Below, one piece after another: positions 25,297-34,856 of a stretch of DNA of 64,000 nt; the first letter of the stretch is position 1, and the number at the start of each line of letters is the position of its first letter. Source of the DNA: Streptomyces odontomachi (lineage in GTDB: Bacteria > Actinomycetota > Actinomycetes > Streptomycetales > Streptomycetaceae); assembly GCF_024435355.1 (NCBI RefSeq), contig NZ_JAMJWG010000025.1:80835-144834 (forward strand), written 5' to 3'. The notes under the pieces were generated by a model. The model worked only from the letters and a program-made list of their open reading frames with translations. It had not been told where the DNA came from and did no database searches. The translations under genes and the position numbers were made by a program.

Positions 25297-27359
25297 TCCG
25301 TCACCTTCCCCAATAGCGCCTGAATCTCCGCCTCCAGAGCCTTCAACTCCGCATCAATCTCCGCCAACGGCCGCGGCGGCTTGTACACGTAGAAGTGCCG
25401 CGTGAACGGGATCTCATACCCGATCTTCGTCTTGCTGTCGTCGATCCACGCGTCCGGGACATGCGGCAGAACCTCCCGCCGCAGGTACTCCTCCACGTCC
25501 TCGTCCAGCGGCACGTTCTCGTAGTCACGCAACTCCGGATCCGGTTCCGGCTCGCCCTTCACGCGCTGGACCTCGCCCTCCGGGTCGCGGACACCGACCG
25601 CCTCGCGCAGCGCCTTGATGAAAGGCGCGCCCGCCGGCCACAGTAGGCCGGCCGCGACAGCCGCGTCCTTCAGGTCGAGCCACGCGTCGGACTTCGTCGT
25701 CCAGGACTTGCCGACCAACGGGCGCAACGCCGCCACGAATGCCTCGACGTCCGTGGCCCGTGCGATCGGCTTTGACGCGGCGATCGCCGTCAGCGTCTCC
25801 TCCGTCACCTCGAAGCGGAGCTTCAGGGGCCGTTCGACGGTGATCCGGCGGTACCCGAAGTCCTCGTTGCGGAAGACCTTGATCTTTCCGGCCCGGTCGG
25901 CGAGGTCGTGGCCGCCGCCCCTCTCCCCCGCGTCGAGGACCGCCAGCGCCTCCGTGTAGAGCCGGGTGATCTCGGAGATGTGCTCCTCGCCCAGTTCCTT
26001 GCGCTTGTCGCCCAGCGACTTGCGCATCTTGCGCCAGTAGTCGCGCGCGTCCAGCAGGACGACCTTGCCGCGCCGGTCCTTGGCCTTGCGGTTGCTGAGC
26101 ACCCAGAAGTACGTGGAGATGCCCGTGTTGTAGAAGAGCTGGTCGGGCAGGGCGACGATGCCTTCCAGCCAGTCGTTCTCCATGATCCACTGCCGGATCC
26201 TGGACTCACCCGACTCCGCCGCGCCCGTGAAGAGAGGGGAGCCGTTGAAGACGATCGCGATGCGGCTGCCACCCGAGCCCGACGGGTCCACCGGCTTCAT
26301 CTTCGAGATCATGTGCTGGAGGAAGAGCAGCGAGCCGTCGTTGATGCGCGGCAGGCCGGCGCCGAACCGTCCGCTCTCGCCGAGGTGTTCGTGTTCGTAC
26401 TCGACGGCGCCCTTGACCTTCTTCCACTCCACGCCGAACGGCGGATTGGCCAGCAGGTAGTCGAAGGTGGCTCCGGCGTGGCCGTCGTCGCTGAAGGAGT
26501 TGCCGAACTTGATGTTCTCCGGGTCCTGACCCTTGATCATCATGTCCGACCGGCAGATGGCCCAGGACTCGGGGTTGAGTTCCTGGCCGAAGACCTTGAC
26601 CGTCGCGTCCGGGTTGAGAGCCGTGATGTGCTCGTCGGCCGCGCTGAGCATGCCGCCGGTCCCGCAGGCCGGGTCCATGACGGTACGGACGGTGCCCGGC
26701 AGGGCCAGCGCGTCGCTGTCCGGGGCAATGAGCAGGTTGACCATCAGCCGGATGACTTCGCGCGGTGTGAAGTGCTCACCGGCCGTCTCGTTGGACTGCT
26801 CGGCGAAGCGCCGGATCAGCTCCTCGAAGATGTAGCCCATCTGGTGGTTGGTGACGATCTCGACCGGCTTGCCGTGCTCGTCGAGTACGACATTGCCGTC
26901 CGCGTCCCTCTTCACCGGCCGCAGGTCGAGGTCGGCGAACCGTCCGACCACCTCGTACAGCAGGTTCGCCGCGTCCAGCCGCTTGATCTGCTGGGCGAAC
27001 TCGTACCGCTCCAGGACCTCCCGGGCGTTCGGTGAGAAGGCGCCGTAGTACTCGTTGAGGTACTTCGCGGCGTGCGAGGGGTCGCCCGCGATGGCCTTCA
27101 GCGTGTAGGCGCTGGTGTTGTAGAAGCTGTGGCGGGACGCTATGCGCAGGAAGCGGTCCGGGTTGATGTCCTGGTTCTGGTAGCGGGCGGCGACTTCCAG
27201 GACCTTGTCCTTGGTCGGCGCGAGGACACACTCAAGGCGTCGCAGCACGGTGAACGGCAGGATCACCTTGCCGTAGTCGGACTGTTTGTAGTCGCCGCGC
27301 AGGAGGTCGGCGACCGACCACGCGTGGTTCGCCAGTTCCGTGTGCTTACTGCTGTTCAA
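25293..27359 (-). CDS. hsdM: type I restriction-modification N6-adenine methyltransferase subunit
   Basis: 688 residues. The start is TTG at 27359 with AAGGA five bases upstream. The N-terminal helical HsdM domain covers ~1-160. The SAM-binding motif DPACGTGG (~230) and the catalytic ANPPFG motif (~305) identify an amino-methyltransferase acting on adenine N6. The C-terminal ~200 residues include an acidic region and a final helix (ELKALEAEIQALLGK) for contact with HsdS. It is somewhat longer than E. coli HsdM (~530), as in the IC-like subgroup. It protects host DNA and forms the M2S1 core for HsdR. It is translationally coupled to hsdS and lies 78 bases after the methylase-fusion gene. Confidence 0.97.
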   Translation of the reverse strand: MNSSKHTELANHAWSVADLLRGDYKQSDYGKVILPFTVLRRLECVLAPTKDKVLEVAARYQNQDINPDRFLRIASRHSFYNTSAYTLKAIAGDPSHAAKYLNEYYGAFSPNAREVLERYEFAQQIKRLDAANLLYEVVGRFADLDLRPVKRDADGNVVLDEHGKPVEIVTNHQMGYIFEELIRRFAEQSNETAGEHFTPREVIRLMVNLLIAPDSDALALPGTVRTVMDPACGTGGMLSAADEHITALNPDATVKVFGQELNPESWAICRSDMMIKGQDPENIKFGNSFSDDGHAGATFDYLLANPPFGVEWKKVKGAVEYEHEHLGESGRFGAGLPRINDGSLLFLQHMISKMKPVDPSGSGGSRIAIVFNGSPLFTGAAESGESRIRQWIMENDWLEGIVALPDQLFYNTGISTYFWVLSNRKAKDRRGKVVLLDARDYWRKMRKSLGDKRKELGEEHISEITRLYTEALAVLDAGERGGGHDLADRAGKIKVFRNEDFGYRRITVERPLKLRFEVTEETLTAIAASKPIARATDVEAFVAALRPLVGKSWTTKSDAWLDLKDAAVAAGLLWPAGAPFIKALREAVGVRDPEGEVQRVKGEPEPDPELRDYENVPLDEDVEEYLRREVLPHVPDAWIDDSKTKIGYEIPFTRHFYVYKPPRPLAEIDAELKALEAEIQALLGKVTE

Positions 27360-27437
27360 CGGAGTCCTTCCGGTGTTCGCCGTCCCGGCGGGGCAGAGAC
27401 GTCAAGTGTGGTGGTTCGCGGTTCCGGGCCGCACGTT

Positions 27438-29558
27438 TCACGCCGATTCGTGGTCGTCCGGCAGCAGTGCGCCGCCGGTGAGGCCGGTCCTGAGGAGACG
27501 GGAGACCTCGTCGGCGGCCCGATCGGCGCGGCGGGCGGCCGTGCGCAGGGCGTGCAGGCGGCGGAAGGCGGCGCCGTAGCGCTGCTGCTCGGTCAGGGGG
27601 AGCAAAGGAACGCGCAGGCGTCTCGGGTCCACCCGGACGAGCGAGGTGCCGGTGGCGGCGGCGTTGACGTTCTGCTCCGCCGCCAGGAACCCGGCCAGGA
27701 ACCAGGGGTCGAGCCGGCGTTGGTCCGGGCGGAAGAGGAGAAGGTGGGGTCCGAGGAAACAGCCCCCCTCGCCCGACTCGACGACCCGGGCCACAGCCGT
27801 ACGTCCCACCCGGAGGATCTCCGTAAGCAGCACGTCACTTGCCTGGACCAAGGGGCGGGCACCGCCGGTGGGAAGGTCCGCTTCGGCTCCGGTGGCGGGC
27901 CGGTCCTCGAAGACGTCGGCAGCCGTGAGAGTCGGCCGGGTGGCCGGTTCCGCTTCGGGCCGGGGCTGCGGTTGGCCGCTACGGGTCCGGCGGCCTGGGG
28001 GCGCGGTGTGGAGCAGGCGGAGAGCGCCACCGCGCAGAAGGTCCGCGACGGTTGCGGTGCGCCAGTCGCGAGGCCGGTCGTCGGCCGGCGGCCAGTTTCC
28101 GTCGGTGCTGAGGCCGACCAGGTCCGTGGCTCCTTGGCGGAGCTGGTCGTACAGCTCTGATGCCTGCCGGGCCAGCAGGGCGGGGCGGAGTGCCTGCCGG
28201 GAAACCGTACGGATGCGGCGGGCCGGGGTGAGGTCCACGGCCTCGTCCAGGAGGTCGGTGACCGGCATGGCGGCGGCGACGCCCGGGGTGCCCGTGAAAC
28301 TCTCCTGGTCGTCGAGGTAGGGCCGCCACGCCGAAAGCACGGTGTCGTTGACGGTGTCCCAGTTGAGGTCCCGGGTCTCGGCGGCGGCGTCCACGAGCAG
28401 GACCGTAGCCGGGGCTTCGGCCTGCGGCTCGGGGCGTTCGAGTATCCACAGATGCAGGCCGATGTGGAGCGGGGTGGCCGCTCCTTGGGGAAGCGAGACG
28501 ATCGCGCGGAGGGCTCCGTCGCGTACGAGCTGGGCCCGGATGCGCCGGCCGGCCGTGCGCTCGGCGACGGCGGGCGGCATGAGCAGGACGGCAAGGCCGC
28601 GGGGGGTGAGGTGGGCCAGGCAGTGCTGGGCCCAGGCGAGCTCGGGTTCGCCCTTGGGAGGCACGCCGTAGGCCCAGCGTTGGTCGTACGCCAACTCGTC
28701 GTGGCCCCAGTCACGGACTCCGTACGGCGGATTACACAGGACGGCGTCCGCGGTGAGGCCCCTGAAGGCGTCGGCACGCAGGCTGTCTCCCGTGCGTACC
28801 GAGATCACCGCCTGAGGGGCTCTCAGCCGGAGCCGTACTGCGGCTTGGGCGGCCTGGCCGACCAGGACGTCCTGGCCGTGCAGTGCGGTCGCGCCGGCGG
28901 ACGCCGCCGCGGCGAGCAACGATCCGGTGCCGCACGCGGGGTCGAGAACGCTCGCGGGGAAAGCTCCCGCGCTGCCGGTCAGGAGCCGGGTCATGAGGTC
29001 GGCCAAGGGGCGCGGCGTGCGGTGGGTGCCGGTGCTCCCCGTGTCCTCCATTAGGCGTTCGGCCAGGACATCCGTCGCGGCCTCGGCGCCCTCGGTGGCG
29101 ACGCACCGCAACAAGGCCCTCAGCGGTCCGGCCGCCTCGGGACCGTATGCGGCGTCCTCGGTTCCCGGAACGTCCTGGGCTCCGTCTTCGGCAGCCGACC
29201 TGGCCCATCGCAGCAGTGCGTCGTCACATAGCTCGGGAAGGGCTTCGCGCTCCTTTCGGCCCAGGCCGGCAGTCGCGAGTACCGCGAGGAGCAGGTGCAG
29301 GGCCTGCTCGCCGTCGCGAGAACGGGCGCGCAGCGCGGTGCGAAACTGGTCCAACGTCGTGGCCTCAGGGAGTTGGCCGCGGGCCGAGAGCCAGGCACGT
29401 ACCGCGTCGAGGTCGTAGGTCGGGCTGGTGTCTGTGCCTCCCGCAGGTGCCGGAAAGTCCGGATGCCGGCGACGCCAGTTGCTCACCGTGGCGCGGGTCA
29501 CTCCGGCCAGCCGGGAGATGTCGGCGGCGGTCACGAGGGCACTGGCCTGCTGGTTCAT
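27438..29558 (-). CDS. HTH - N6 DNA methylase - target-recognition fusion
   Basis: 706 residues from an ATG preceded by AGGAG. Residues ~9-40 form a helix-turn-helix (ADISRLAGVTRATVSNWRRR). A helical region follows, then an N6-adenine methylase domain with DPACGTGS at 206-213 and CNPPYG at 275-280. Residues ~560-690 resemble one HsdS half: a recognition domain ending in VPLLPLTEQQRYGAAFRRL and a coiled-coil spacer. No nuclease motif is present. It is therefore a self-specific methyltransferase like the MS part of type IIG enzymes. It is divergent from the TIGR04141-like gene across 191 bp and directly upstream of hsdM. The N-terminal HTH could also let it regulate its own promoter; that is inference. 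Confidence 0.88.
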   Translation of the reverse strand: MNQQASALVTAADISRLAGVTRATVSNWRRRHPDFPAPAGGTDTSPTYDLDAVRAWLSARGQLPEATTLDQFRTALRARSRDGEQALHLLLAVLATAGLGRKEREALPELCDDALLRWARSAAEDGAQDVPGTEDAAYGPEAAGPLRALLRCVATEGAEAATDVLAERLMEDTGSTGTHRTPRPLADLMTRLLTGSAGAFPASVLDPACGTGSLLAAAASAGATALHGQDVLVGQAAQAAVRLRLRAPQAVISVRTGDSLRADAFRGLTADAVLCNPPYGVRDWGHDELAYDQRWAYGVPPKGEPELAWAQHCLAHLTPRGLAVLLMPPAVAERTAGRRIRAQLVRDGALRAIVSLPQGAATPLHIGLHLWILERPEPQAEAPATVLLVDAAAETRDLNWDTVNDTVLSAWRPYLDDQESFTGTPGVAAAMPVTDLLDEAVDLTPARRIRTVSRQALRPALLARQASELYDQLRQGATDLVGLSTDGNWPPADDRPRDWRTATVADLLRGGALRLLHTAPPGRRTRSGQPQPRPEAEPATRPTLTAADVFEDRPATGAEADLPTGGARPLVQASDVLLTEILRVGRTAVARVVESGEGGCFLGPHLLLFRPDQRRLDPWFLAGFLAAEQNVNAAATGTSLVRVDPRRLRVPLLPLTEQQRYGAAFRRLHALRTAARRADRAADEVSRLLRTGLTGGALLPDDHESA

Positions 29559-29604
29559 GGGCTCCTGCCGGTGACGCGGGGCGGGCGTGCTGGACGGGTC
29601 CCAC

Positions 29605-29667
29605 TCTATACCGGTCCCCCTTCACCGTGAAGCATTTGACAGTGCTTTCAGTTAACGCTCTACTGAA
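29605..29667 (+). promoter_or_regulatory. promoter with overlapping dyads for the TIGR04141-like gene
   Basis: TTGACA at 29636-29641, a 17-base spacer and TCTACT at 29659-29664 form a near-consensus sigma-70 promoter unusually rich in A/T. A perfect palindrome TTCAC-C-GTGAA at 29621-29631 abuts the -35. A dyad TTCAGT (29647-29652)/ACTGAA (29662-29667) covers spacer and -10. On the opposite strand TATAGA (29610-29605) may be the -10 of the methylase operon. Confidence 0.65.
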
Positions 29668-29749
29668 GACGCTTTCACTGGCCGTCCCGGCTGCCTCTGG
29701 ACTCCCGGGGCTACGCCCTGCCCTCAACACCTCGGATTGGAACGGCGCC

Positions 29750-31444
29750 ATGGCCCCGAATACCTCCAGCACGTCGAAGCGCACCCTGTACCGGCTCACG
29801 GGTGTCGCTCCCTCGGTCGACGCGATGTTCGAAGCCCTCGACCATGCTCGCCTTGACGCCGTCCGCGCGGAACTGGGCTTTCCCGAGGCCCGGTTGGGGG
29901 TTCCGGCGCTGCTGGTCACCGGCGGCTTCGAGCAGCCGGTCGCCAGTTGGTGTGATGAGGTCAACCGCACCACAGGGTGCGAGGTGTCGCGCTCCGTCAA
30001 CCGGTCGGCCGGTCTGCTGATGCTCGCGATCGACGGCGCGGTATACGCCATCGGCTACGACCAGGGGTTCCGCCTGGTGCCCGACGACATCAAGGACCGC
30101 CGGTTCGGGCTGAGCTTCGTGATCCGCAGGGTGGACCCCGCCCAGATCCGCGACCTGGTCTCCCACACGCCGGGCGGCGGACGGACCGACATCACCCTTG
30201 TGCCCGGTGGCACGCCGGTCTGGAGCCTGGGTGTACAGGAGCACGCGCAGATCGTGCGCCGGCTGGGCGGTCGGCTCGATGGCATGCAGCTCACGATCGC
30301 CAAGGACGACCGTACGAAGATCTCCAGCGTCGAGGGCGGTACCGGGCTGCGGATGCGGCTCGGCGTCGACGCCACGGACCTGGTCGCGGACATCCGTGCC
30401 ATCGCCCGTGTCCTGCGGGAGGAGGCCCCGAACCCGGAGCTGGAATTCGTCGAGCACATCGTCCCCGTCAAGGACGCCGACGTCCTCACGCGGCTGGAGG
30501 AGCGGCTCGACGCCCTGCTGGGCGAGGAGCCCGACGGGCGCATCGCGGTCGCCGTCCCCTCCGACCACTGGGACGACTACACCGCCGCCCAGCTGTTCGC
30601 CACCAGGGTCAACCGCTCGGCGGCCTATCTCACGGACGACTTCAGCCTGGAGTACGTCCTCAACCGGGCACGCGTGCACAGGCCGGGACGACGCCTCGCC
30701 GCGCTCCGGGACGGCACCGTCACTCTCTTTTCGCACACCCGAGCGAACAGGGATGACGTTCTGTGGACGTCCAACGTGCTGCGGTGGATCGAAGCCTGGG
30801 TGACGCTCGACGGCCGCCGGTTCTTCCTGCTGGACGGGCAGTGGTACGAGATCGGCGAGGCGTACCGGAAGGCCATCCGCTCGCAGATGGAACGGCTCAT
30901 CACCGGCACACCCTCGGTCGACCTTCCGGCCTGGGTACTCGGCGACACGGAGCGGACGTACAACGAGTCGGTGCCTGACATGCGGCCCGGGTATGTCTGC
31001 TTCGACCGTGACAACGTACGAACCGCTCTGCACCGGGGCAACGGCGTGGAGATCTGCGACCTGCTGAGCCCGGACAACGTTCTGATCATGGTGAAGCGGG
31101 CCAAGGGCTCCGACGCGCTGAGCCATCTCTTCGGTCAGGCGGTGGTCGCCGTTCAGACCCTGCTGCACTCGCCGGAGGCCATGGACGAGTTCGCCAGGAA
31201 GGTGGCCGCTGCCCGGCCCGGCCGGGCTCTGCCGGACGGCTTCCGCCCGTCGAAGGTCGTGTTCGCGATCCTGCTGAAGAGTGGAACCGACCTCACCGCT
31301 GACACGCTCTTCCCCTTTTCCCAGGTCACCCTCGTACAGACGGCCAAGACCCTCGCAGCCTGGGGCGTCGAGGTCGAGGTCGTCGGGATCCGGGCCGCAG
31401 CGGTGGCTCCGAGCCGAGCGGGAATCCGCCGCCTGGCCGCATAG
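29750..31444 (+). CDS. TIGR04141/DUF6119-like sporadically distributed protein
   Basis: 564 residues from the ATG at 29750. The stretches LLMLAIDGAVYAIGYDQGFRL, DRRFGLSFVIRRVDP and VCFDRDNVR identify the TIGR04141 (DUF6119) family of sporadically distributed proteins, usually found beside DNA methylases or restriction genes. Conserved features include YAIGYDQGF, FGLSF, a C-terminal ICDLLSPDNVLIMVKRAKGSDALSHLF segment (acidic and lysine residues as in a nuclease-like core) and KVVFAILL. No membrane helix is seen. Its biochemical activity is not known to me. Divergent pairing with a self-specific methylase suggests a modification-gated restriction or antiphage effector. The leader is about 80 nt from the predicted promoter. 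Confidence 0.8.
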   Translation: MAPNTSSTSKRTLYRLTGVAPSVDAMFEALDHARLDAVRAELGFPEARLGVPALLVTGGFEQPVASWCDEVNRTTGCEVSRSVNRSAGLLMLAIDGAVYAIGYDQGFRLVPDDIKDRRFGLSFVIRRVDPAQIRDLVSHTPGGGRTDITLVPGGTPVWSLGVQEHAQIVRRLGGRLDGMQLTIAKDDRTKISSVEGGTGLRMRLGVDATDLVADIRAIARVLREEAPNPELEFVEHIVPVKDADVLTRLEERLDALLGEEPDGRIAVAVPSDHWDDYTAAQLFATRVNRSAAYLTDDFSLEYVLNRARVHRPGRRLAALRDGTVTLFSHTRANRDDVLWTSNVLRWIEAWVTLDGRRFFLLDGQWYEIGEAYRKAIRSQMERLITGTPSVDLPAWVLGDTERTYNESVPDMRPGYVCFDRDNVRTALHRGNGVEICDLLSPDNVLIMVKRAKGSDALSHLFGQAVVAVQTLLHSPEAMDEFARKVAAARPGRALPDGFRPSKVVFAILLKSGTDLTADTLFPFSQVTLVQTAKTLAAWGVEVEVVGIRAAAVAPSRAGIRRLAA

Positions 31445-31531
31445 CGGAGTGTCGGAGGCGTAGGCGCCCAACTCTGCCTTCCGTTCGGCGCCGGCAGGAG
31501 GCTTGTCGTCGGACGCAGCATCACGTCTGTC

Positions 31532-31717
31532 ATGGCGGACAACACAGCACCGGCCGATTGTTTCGTCTGCCCACCTCCACGTCCACGTGATCCCTCGCTA
31601 TCCGGGACTCCGAGCGAATACCCCTGGGACCGGCTCGATCCATGGCCCGAAGCGCCCCGGAGTGGGGAGTCCGAGGCTGCGGCACTGGTGGAACGGTTGG
31701 CTTCGGTCGTGCACTGA
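31532..31717 (+). pseudogene. HIT-family (histidine triad) pseudogene remnant
   Basis: The frame begins MADNTAPADCFVC, a typical HIT N-terminus. Directly after it, shifted to another frame, 31572-31607 encodes HLHVHVIPRYPG, the catalytic histidine-triad motif. The original frame then gives YPWDRLDPWPEAPRSGES and a plausible HIT C-terminus ending at TGA 31717. The middle of the protein (~70 residues) is missing and the triad is out of frame. This looks like a decayed nucleotide hydrolase gene at the border of the defence island. The rest of 31445-31798 shows no gene. Confidence 0.55.
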
Positions 31718-31798
31718 CACAGGGGAATTCGGCACGCGTCACGGGCCCAGCTCCCGGATACAGCGGGCACAGCCCCGTCCCACCCCCGCTGGGTTCCC

Positions 31799-34726
31799 TC
31801 AACCGCCCGCCGGCTCCCCCGTCGGCAGCCCGAGCCGCGTAAGGATCTCGTGGGCCTGCCGCCAGCAGGCCCGCGCCCGCTCGGTCTGCCCCAGCTCGTC
31901 CAGGACATCGCCGAGAAAGCGCAGGATCCGGGCCTCCACGGACGCGAACTTGATGTCGCGTACCAGCGCGAGCGCACGCTCCGCCGCACCGACCGCCTCC
32001 CGGGGCCGGTCGACCAGGTGCAGCGCGTGTGCGAGGCGGAACAGATGGCCCGCCCGCAGCAGCCGGGGTCCGTCCGGTTCGATCAGGGCCAGGCCCTGGT
32101 GGTGGGTGTCGACCGCCTCCTGCGGCCGGCCGAGCTGCCGCAGCACCTGCCCGAGCCGGAGCAGCGAACGCGACCTGGTGAACGGTTCGCCGATCTGCTC
32201 GGTGATCGTGAGGTGGTGCTGGGCGGCGGTCAGCAGCGACGCGTCGCCGTCGCCCCGGTCGAGGCGGGCCTGGATGAGGTTGCCCAGCGCGTAGTCCTCG
32301 ACGCCGCGGTCCTCGATGGCGCGGCTGATCTCGACGGCCTGGCCGAAGTGGTCGATGGCGGTGTCGGGATCGCCCTGGTAGGAGGCGTGGGCGCCGCACA
32401 CGTTGAACGTCATCGCCAGGGTGACCCCGTCGTAGCCGGCGCGTGCCTGGGAGAGCGCGACGCGGGCGTGCTCGTTCACCTCCCCCCACCGGTCCAACTG
32501 CATCAGGGAGCCGGCGAGCATGTAGCGCATCCGCCCCTCGGCCCGCCGGTCACCCACCAGCCGGGCGGCCGCGATGAGGGCGTGGCAGGCCGGCACGGCG
32601 TCCTGCCAGCCGAACTGCTCCTCCAGCACCGGGTCGAGCGCCCAGAGCAGGTCGGCGGCGACCGCGGTGAGGGTGGCCGGTCCCCGGGCGGCCACCTGTG
32701 CCGTGAGGGCGAGCAGGCCCGGCAGCTCGCCGTGCGCCCAGGCGCGGGCCGCCCCGACGTCGGCGAACGACAGGCCGGGGGCGACGGTGGCGCTGAGCGC
32801 GTCGGGGACGGTGTGGGCGGGGCGGATCAGCCGGTAGGCGGTGCGGGCGGTGGCCAGGCAGAGGTCCAGCAGCCGGGTCAGCGCTGCGTCGGCTCCGTCG
32901 TCCGCGGTGCCCTCCTGTTCCGCGCGCTGCCGGGCGAACAGCCGCAGCAGGTCGTGGAACCGGTAGCGGTCCGGCGCCGGGGACTCCAGCATGCCGACGT
33001 CCACCAGGTGCTCCAGGACGTCCTCCGCCGGGCCCGGGGCCAGGTCCAGGAGGGCAGCGGCGGCGGGCAGGGAGATGTCGGGTGTGTCGGGGAGGGCGAG
33101 CAGCCGGAAGGCGCATGCCTGGTCGGTGGTGAGCTGTGCGTAGCCGAGCCGGAACGAGGACTCGACGGCGAGGCTCTCGGCGCGCAGTTGGGCGAGGCGT
33201 TGGCGCTCGTCGGACAGCCGGTCGGCCAGGGCGGCGACGGACCAGCCCGGCCGCACCGCCAGCCGGGCGGCGACGACCCGCACCGCCAGCGGCAGCCCGC
33301 CGCAGGCCCGTACGACCTCTAACGCCGCGGCCGGCTCGGCGGCGGCGCGTTCCGCGCCGACGATCCTGGCGAGCAGGGCGAGCGCGGGCTCCGGGGTGAA
33401 CCCGGTGAGGTGGACGCGTCGGGTGGCGGGGAGCGCGGCGAGCCGGGAGCGGCTGGTGACGAGCACGCCGCAGGAGGCGGAGCCGGGCAGCAGCGGGCTG
33501 ACCTGGTCGGTGTCGTACGCGTTGTCGAGCAGCACGAGGATGCGCCGTCCGGCCAGCAGGGAGCGGTACAGGGCGGCCCGTTCGGCCGGATCGCCGGGGA
33601 GTGCGTCGTCGGCGGCGCCGAGGGCGCGCAGGAAACCGGCCAGCACGGTGTGCGGGCTGGCCGGGTTCTCGTCGGCGCCGCGCAGGTCCGCGTACAGCCG
33701 GCCGTCGGGGAAGGCTTCGGCCAGCGCGTGCGCGGCCTGCACGGCCAGCGTCGTCTTGCCGACACCGGCCATGCCCACCACGGCCGTGATCGCCGCTGCC
33801 GGTGCGTCGGGCGGGGTGCGCAGCGCCGCGCGGAGCTGCTCGATCTCCTCGTCCCTGCCGACGAAGTCGGGTATGGCGCCGGGCAGCTGTTCCGGGCGGA
33901 CCCGTGCGGCGGTCGAGGGTGGGGTGGCCGGTGCGGGCCCTGCGGCCAGTTCCGGGGCGGCGGCGAGCATCCGGGCGTGCAGGTCCTTCAGCGGGGGGCC
34001 GGGTTCCACGCCCAGTTCGGACACCAGGGTGCGCCGGGTGTCGGAGAAGACCGCGAGCGCCTCGGCCTGCCGGCCGCAGCGGTAGAGCGCGAGCATCAGG
34101 AACTGGCACAGCCGCTCGCGCAGCGGGTGTTCGGCGACCAGGGCGGTCAGCTCGGCCACCAGCTCGTCCTGGCGGCCGAGGTCGAGTTCCACTTCCAGCC
34201 GGGTCTCCAGCGTCCCGAGCCGCGACTCGGCGAGCCGGGACCGTTCGGCTTCGGCGAACGGCCCGGGTATGCCGGTCAGCGTGACCGGCTCCCAGCCGTC
34301 GAGTGCGGTGCGCAGCAGCGCCGCGGCCCGCGGCAGGTCGCCGGCGGCGCGTGCCTGCTTCGCCTCGGTGACGTGGTGCTCGCGCACCCGGATGTCCAGG
34401 GCGTCCTCGGTGAGGTGCAGCCGGTAGGCCCCGGCCACGGAGACCAGGACGCGCGGGGGCCGGCCGGTCTGCCGGTCCGGTTCCAGCACCTTGCGGAGCC
34501 GGGAGGCGTAGGTGCGCAGGATCGGGACGGCGGCGGACGGCGGTTGCTCGCCCCACACCGCGTCGACGAGTTCCTCCGCGGTGACCGCACGCCCGCCCCG
34601 CAGCAGCAACGCCACCAGCATGGCGCGCTGCTGCGGCGAGCCGAGCTCCAGCTCCCGTTCGCCCCGCCAGGCCCGCACGGGCCCCAGCACGGTGAAGCGC
34701 AGCTCAGGTTCGACCGGGTCGGGCAT
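31799..34726 (-). CDS. AfsR/SARP-family regulator: BTAD, NB-ARC and TPR domains
   Basis: 975 residues. The N-terminal OmpR-type winged helix (FTVLGPVRAWRGERELELG...VDAVWGEQPPSAAVPILRTYASRLRK) and the bacterial transcriptional activation domain (to ~255) form the SARP unit. NB-ARC follows with P-loop GMAGVGKTT at 318-326, a Walker B-like RRILVLLDNA and VTSRSR. C-terminal TPR repeats cover ~700-960. This is the AfsR plan: an ATP-gated activator, usually of secondary-metabolite genes. Codon 469 is TTA (33320-33322, AAALEVV), giving bldA control as in several pathway activators. It lies beside the SDR and desulfurase-like genes and ~7.5 kb from the six-gene amino-acid cluster. Its targets cannot be read from the sequence. 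Confidence 0.93.
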   Translation of the reverse strand: MPDPVEPELRFTVLGPVRAWRGERELELGSPQQRAMLVALLLRGGRAVTAEELVDAVWGEQPPSAAVPILRTYASRLRKVLEPDRQTGRPPRVLVSVAGAYRLHLTEDALDIRVREHHVTEAKQARAAGDLPRAAALLRTALDGWEPVTLTGIPGPFAEAERSRLAESRLGTLETRLEVELDLGRQDELVAELTALVAEHPLRERLCQFLMLALYRCGRQAEALAVFSDTRRTLVSELGVEPGPPLKDLHARMLAAAPELAAGPAPATPPSTAARVRPEQLPGAIPDFVGRDEEIEQLRAALRTPPDAPAAAITAVVGMAGVGKTTLAVQAAHALAEAFPDGRLYADLRGADENPASPHTVLAGFLRALGAADDALPGDPAERAALYRSLLAGRRILVLLDNAYDTDQVSPLLPGSASCGVLVTSRSRLAALPATRRVHLTGFTPEPALALLARIVGAERAAAEPAAALEVVRACGGLPLAVRVVAARLAVRPGWSVAALADRLSDERQRLAQLRAESLAVESSFRLGYAQLTTDQACAFRLLALPDTPDISLPAAAALLDLAPGPAEDVLEHLVDVGMLESPAPDRYRFHDLLRLFARQRAEQEGTADDGADAALTRLLDLCLATARTAYRLIRPAHTVPDALSATVAPGLSFADVGAARAWAHGELPGLLALTAQVAARGPATLTAVAADLLWALDPVLEEQFGWQDAVPACHALIAAARLVGDRRAEGRMRYMLAGSLMQLDRWGEVNEHARVALSQARAGYDGVTLAMTFNVCGAHASYQGDPDTAIDHFGQAVEISRAIEDRGVEDYALGNLIQARLDRGDGDASLLTAAQHHLTITEQIGEPFTRSRSLLRLGQVLRQLGRPQEAVDTHHQGLALIEPDGPRLLRAGHLFRLAHALHLVDRPREAVGAAERALALVRDIKFASVEARILRFLGDVLDELGQTERARACWRQAHEILTRLGLPTGEPAGG

Positions 34727-34856
34727 GGCCTCACGCTAACGCGCGTGTCACGGCCGCACCGGCTTTCACACGGTTCACCCAACCCACCTCCCCAGAACCG
34801 CCCCCAGGGGCCGCGCGGCCCCGGTGCCGGGGCTCGGCTCCGCCTCGCTCCGGCCG

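Noticed and set aside
18970..31444. integrative element or prophage carrying the defence island
   Set aside because: No integrase, tRNA, attachment-site repeat or phage structural gene is visible at either end.
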